NCBI GenBank assembly: GCA_024400495.1
Contig: JAKSMR010000012.1
Span: 1 to 64,000, forward strand
DNA: 64,000 bases
From: Bacteroidales bacterium
Lineage (GTDB): Bacteria; Bacteroidota; Bacteroidia; Bacteroidales; P3
Direction: 5' to 3'
Shown here: piece by piece, positions 63,711 through 64,000 of the stretch
How positions within the stretch are numbered: the first letter of the stretch is position 1
Layout of the letters: each line of letters opens with the position of its first letter
Made by a program: the position numbers and the translations under genes
The notes under the pieces: model-generated
What the model was told of the DNA's origin: nothing
The model's input: only the letters and a program-made list of their open reading frames with translations
Database searches by the model: none

Positions 63711-63870
63711 CGTCATTGCGGGCTTACCCGCAATCTATTGCGACGGGTTCGAGACTCGTTGCCGGACAGTCTAGATTGCGGGTAACATTCGTCTACGTTG
63801 CTTCGGCTCGGAATAGAAAGCGAGCTTTCTCTTCTCTCGCTCCTCCGCAACTCCCAAGCCCGCAATGACG
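63711..63870. repeat. 160-bp palindromic repeat with 15-bp arms
   Basis: Exact inverted arms CGTCATTGCGGGCTT (63711-63725 and its complement 63856-63870). Within it, smaller inverted pieces with the same core (ATTGCGGGTAA). The arm also occurs as the hairpin at 19259-19290. Confidence 0.75.
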
Positions 63871-64000
63871 GAATACGGAAGGCTGGAATGATATTGAACA
63901 ACCAACGCTATCATTAACAACCTGTTGTGTCTCTCGTTTGTGCCAACATGCATATAGTTCCCTTATAAAGTCCCCTCGCGCTTTTGAAGTAGGGCGACAA

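Overview
The window looks like a chromosomal segment of a Bacteroidota member, most likely order Bacteroidales. Support: several promoters of the phylum-specific form TTG-N19/20-TAnnTTTG; a complete type IX secretion (T9SS) core cluster porP/sprF-gldK-gldL-gldM-gldN-gldO; cargo proteins ending in T9SS type A sorting domains; and Bacteroidales-typical genes (DUF5020 porin-like protein beside an NCS2 permease, short L-serine dehydratase, PASTA-protein/rluD neighbourhood). Most genes are moderately GC-rich. The first 2.5 kb, the gene near 19.4 kb and several spacers are clearly AT-richer. I cannot assign genus or species.

Layout. 0-2.6 kb is an accessory patch: small unrecognised genes behind repeated leader sequences, a decayed IS5-type transposase remnant, and a 407-bp MITE-like element with perfect 19-bp inverted ends. 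3-18 kb is housekeeping: lipoprotein, L-serine dehydratase, coiled-coil lipoprotein, M3 peptidase, RNase R, CNNM/CBS protein, SF1 helicase, MATE exporter, DUF5020 protein and NCS2 permease. 18-22.6 kb carries two T9SS cargo proteins and one transferred-looking small gene. 22.9-26.4 kb holds LD-carboxypeptidase, a polysaccharide-deacetylase-like protein, a KdsC-like phosphatase and an RlpA-like protein. 26.8-35.2 kb is the T9SS core, including tandem gldN/gldO paralogues and the plug protein gene. 35.9-47.9 kb is a giant cell-surface protein (3294 residues, 51 two-cysteine repeats, T9SS signal) followed by a beta-barrel/propeller/OmpA protein. 48-53.2 kb is miaB, a PASTA protein, a T9SS cargo protein and an rluD-type pseudouridine synthase.

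53.4-63.4 kb is the least explained part. It holds seven minus-strand loci (DUF2130 nuclease-like protein, AAA+ ATPase with an unusual Walker B, HD hydrolase, a broken BspA-like leucine-rich-repeat gene, three unrecognised proteins) around one plus-strand gene for a sigma-70-like factor. Four of these loci have upstream the same two-part sequence GTAAC-N16-CGTnA, the architecture expected of a promoter for an ECF-type sigma factor and unlike the TAnnTTTG promoters elsewhere. I propose that the sigma factor and these genes form one regulon, an inference from sequence only. No rRNA, tRNA, CRISPR array or intact transposon was seen.
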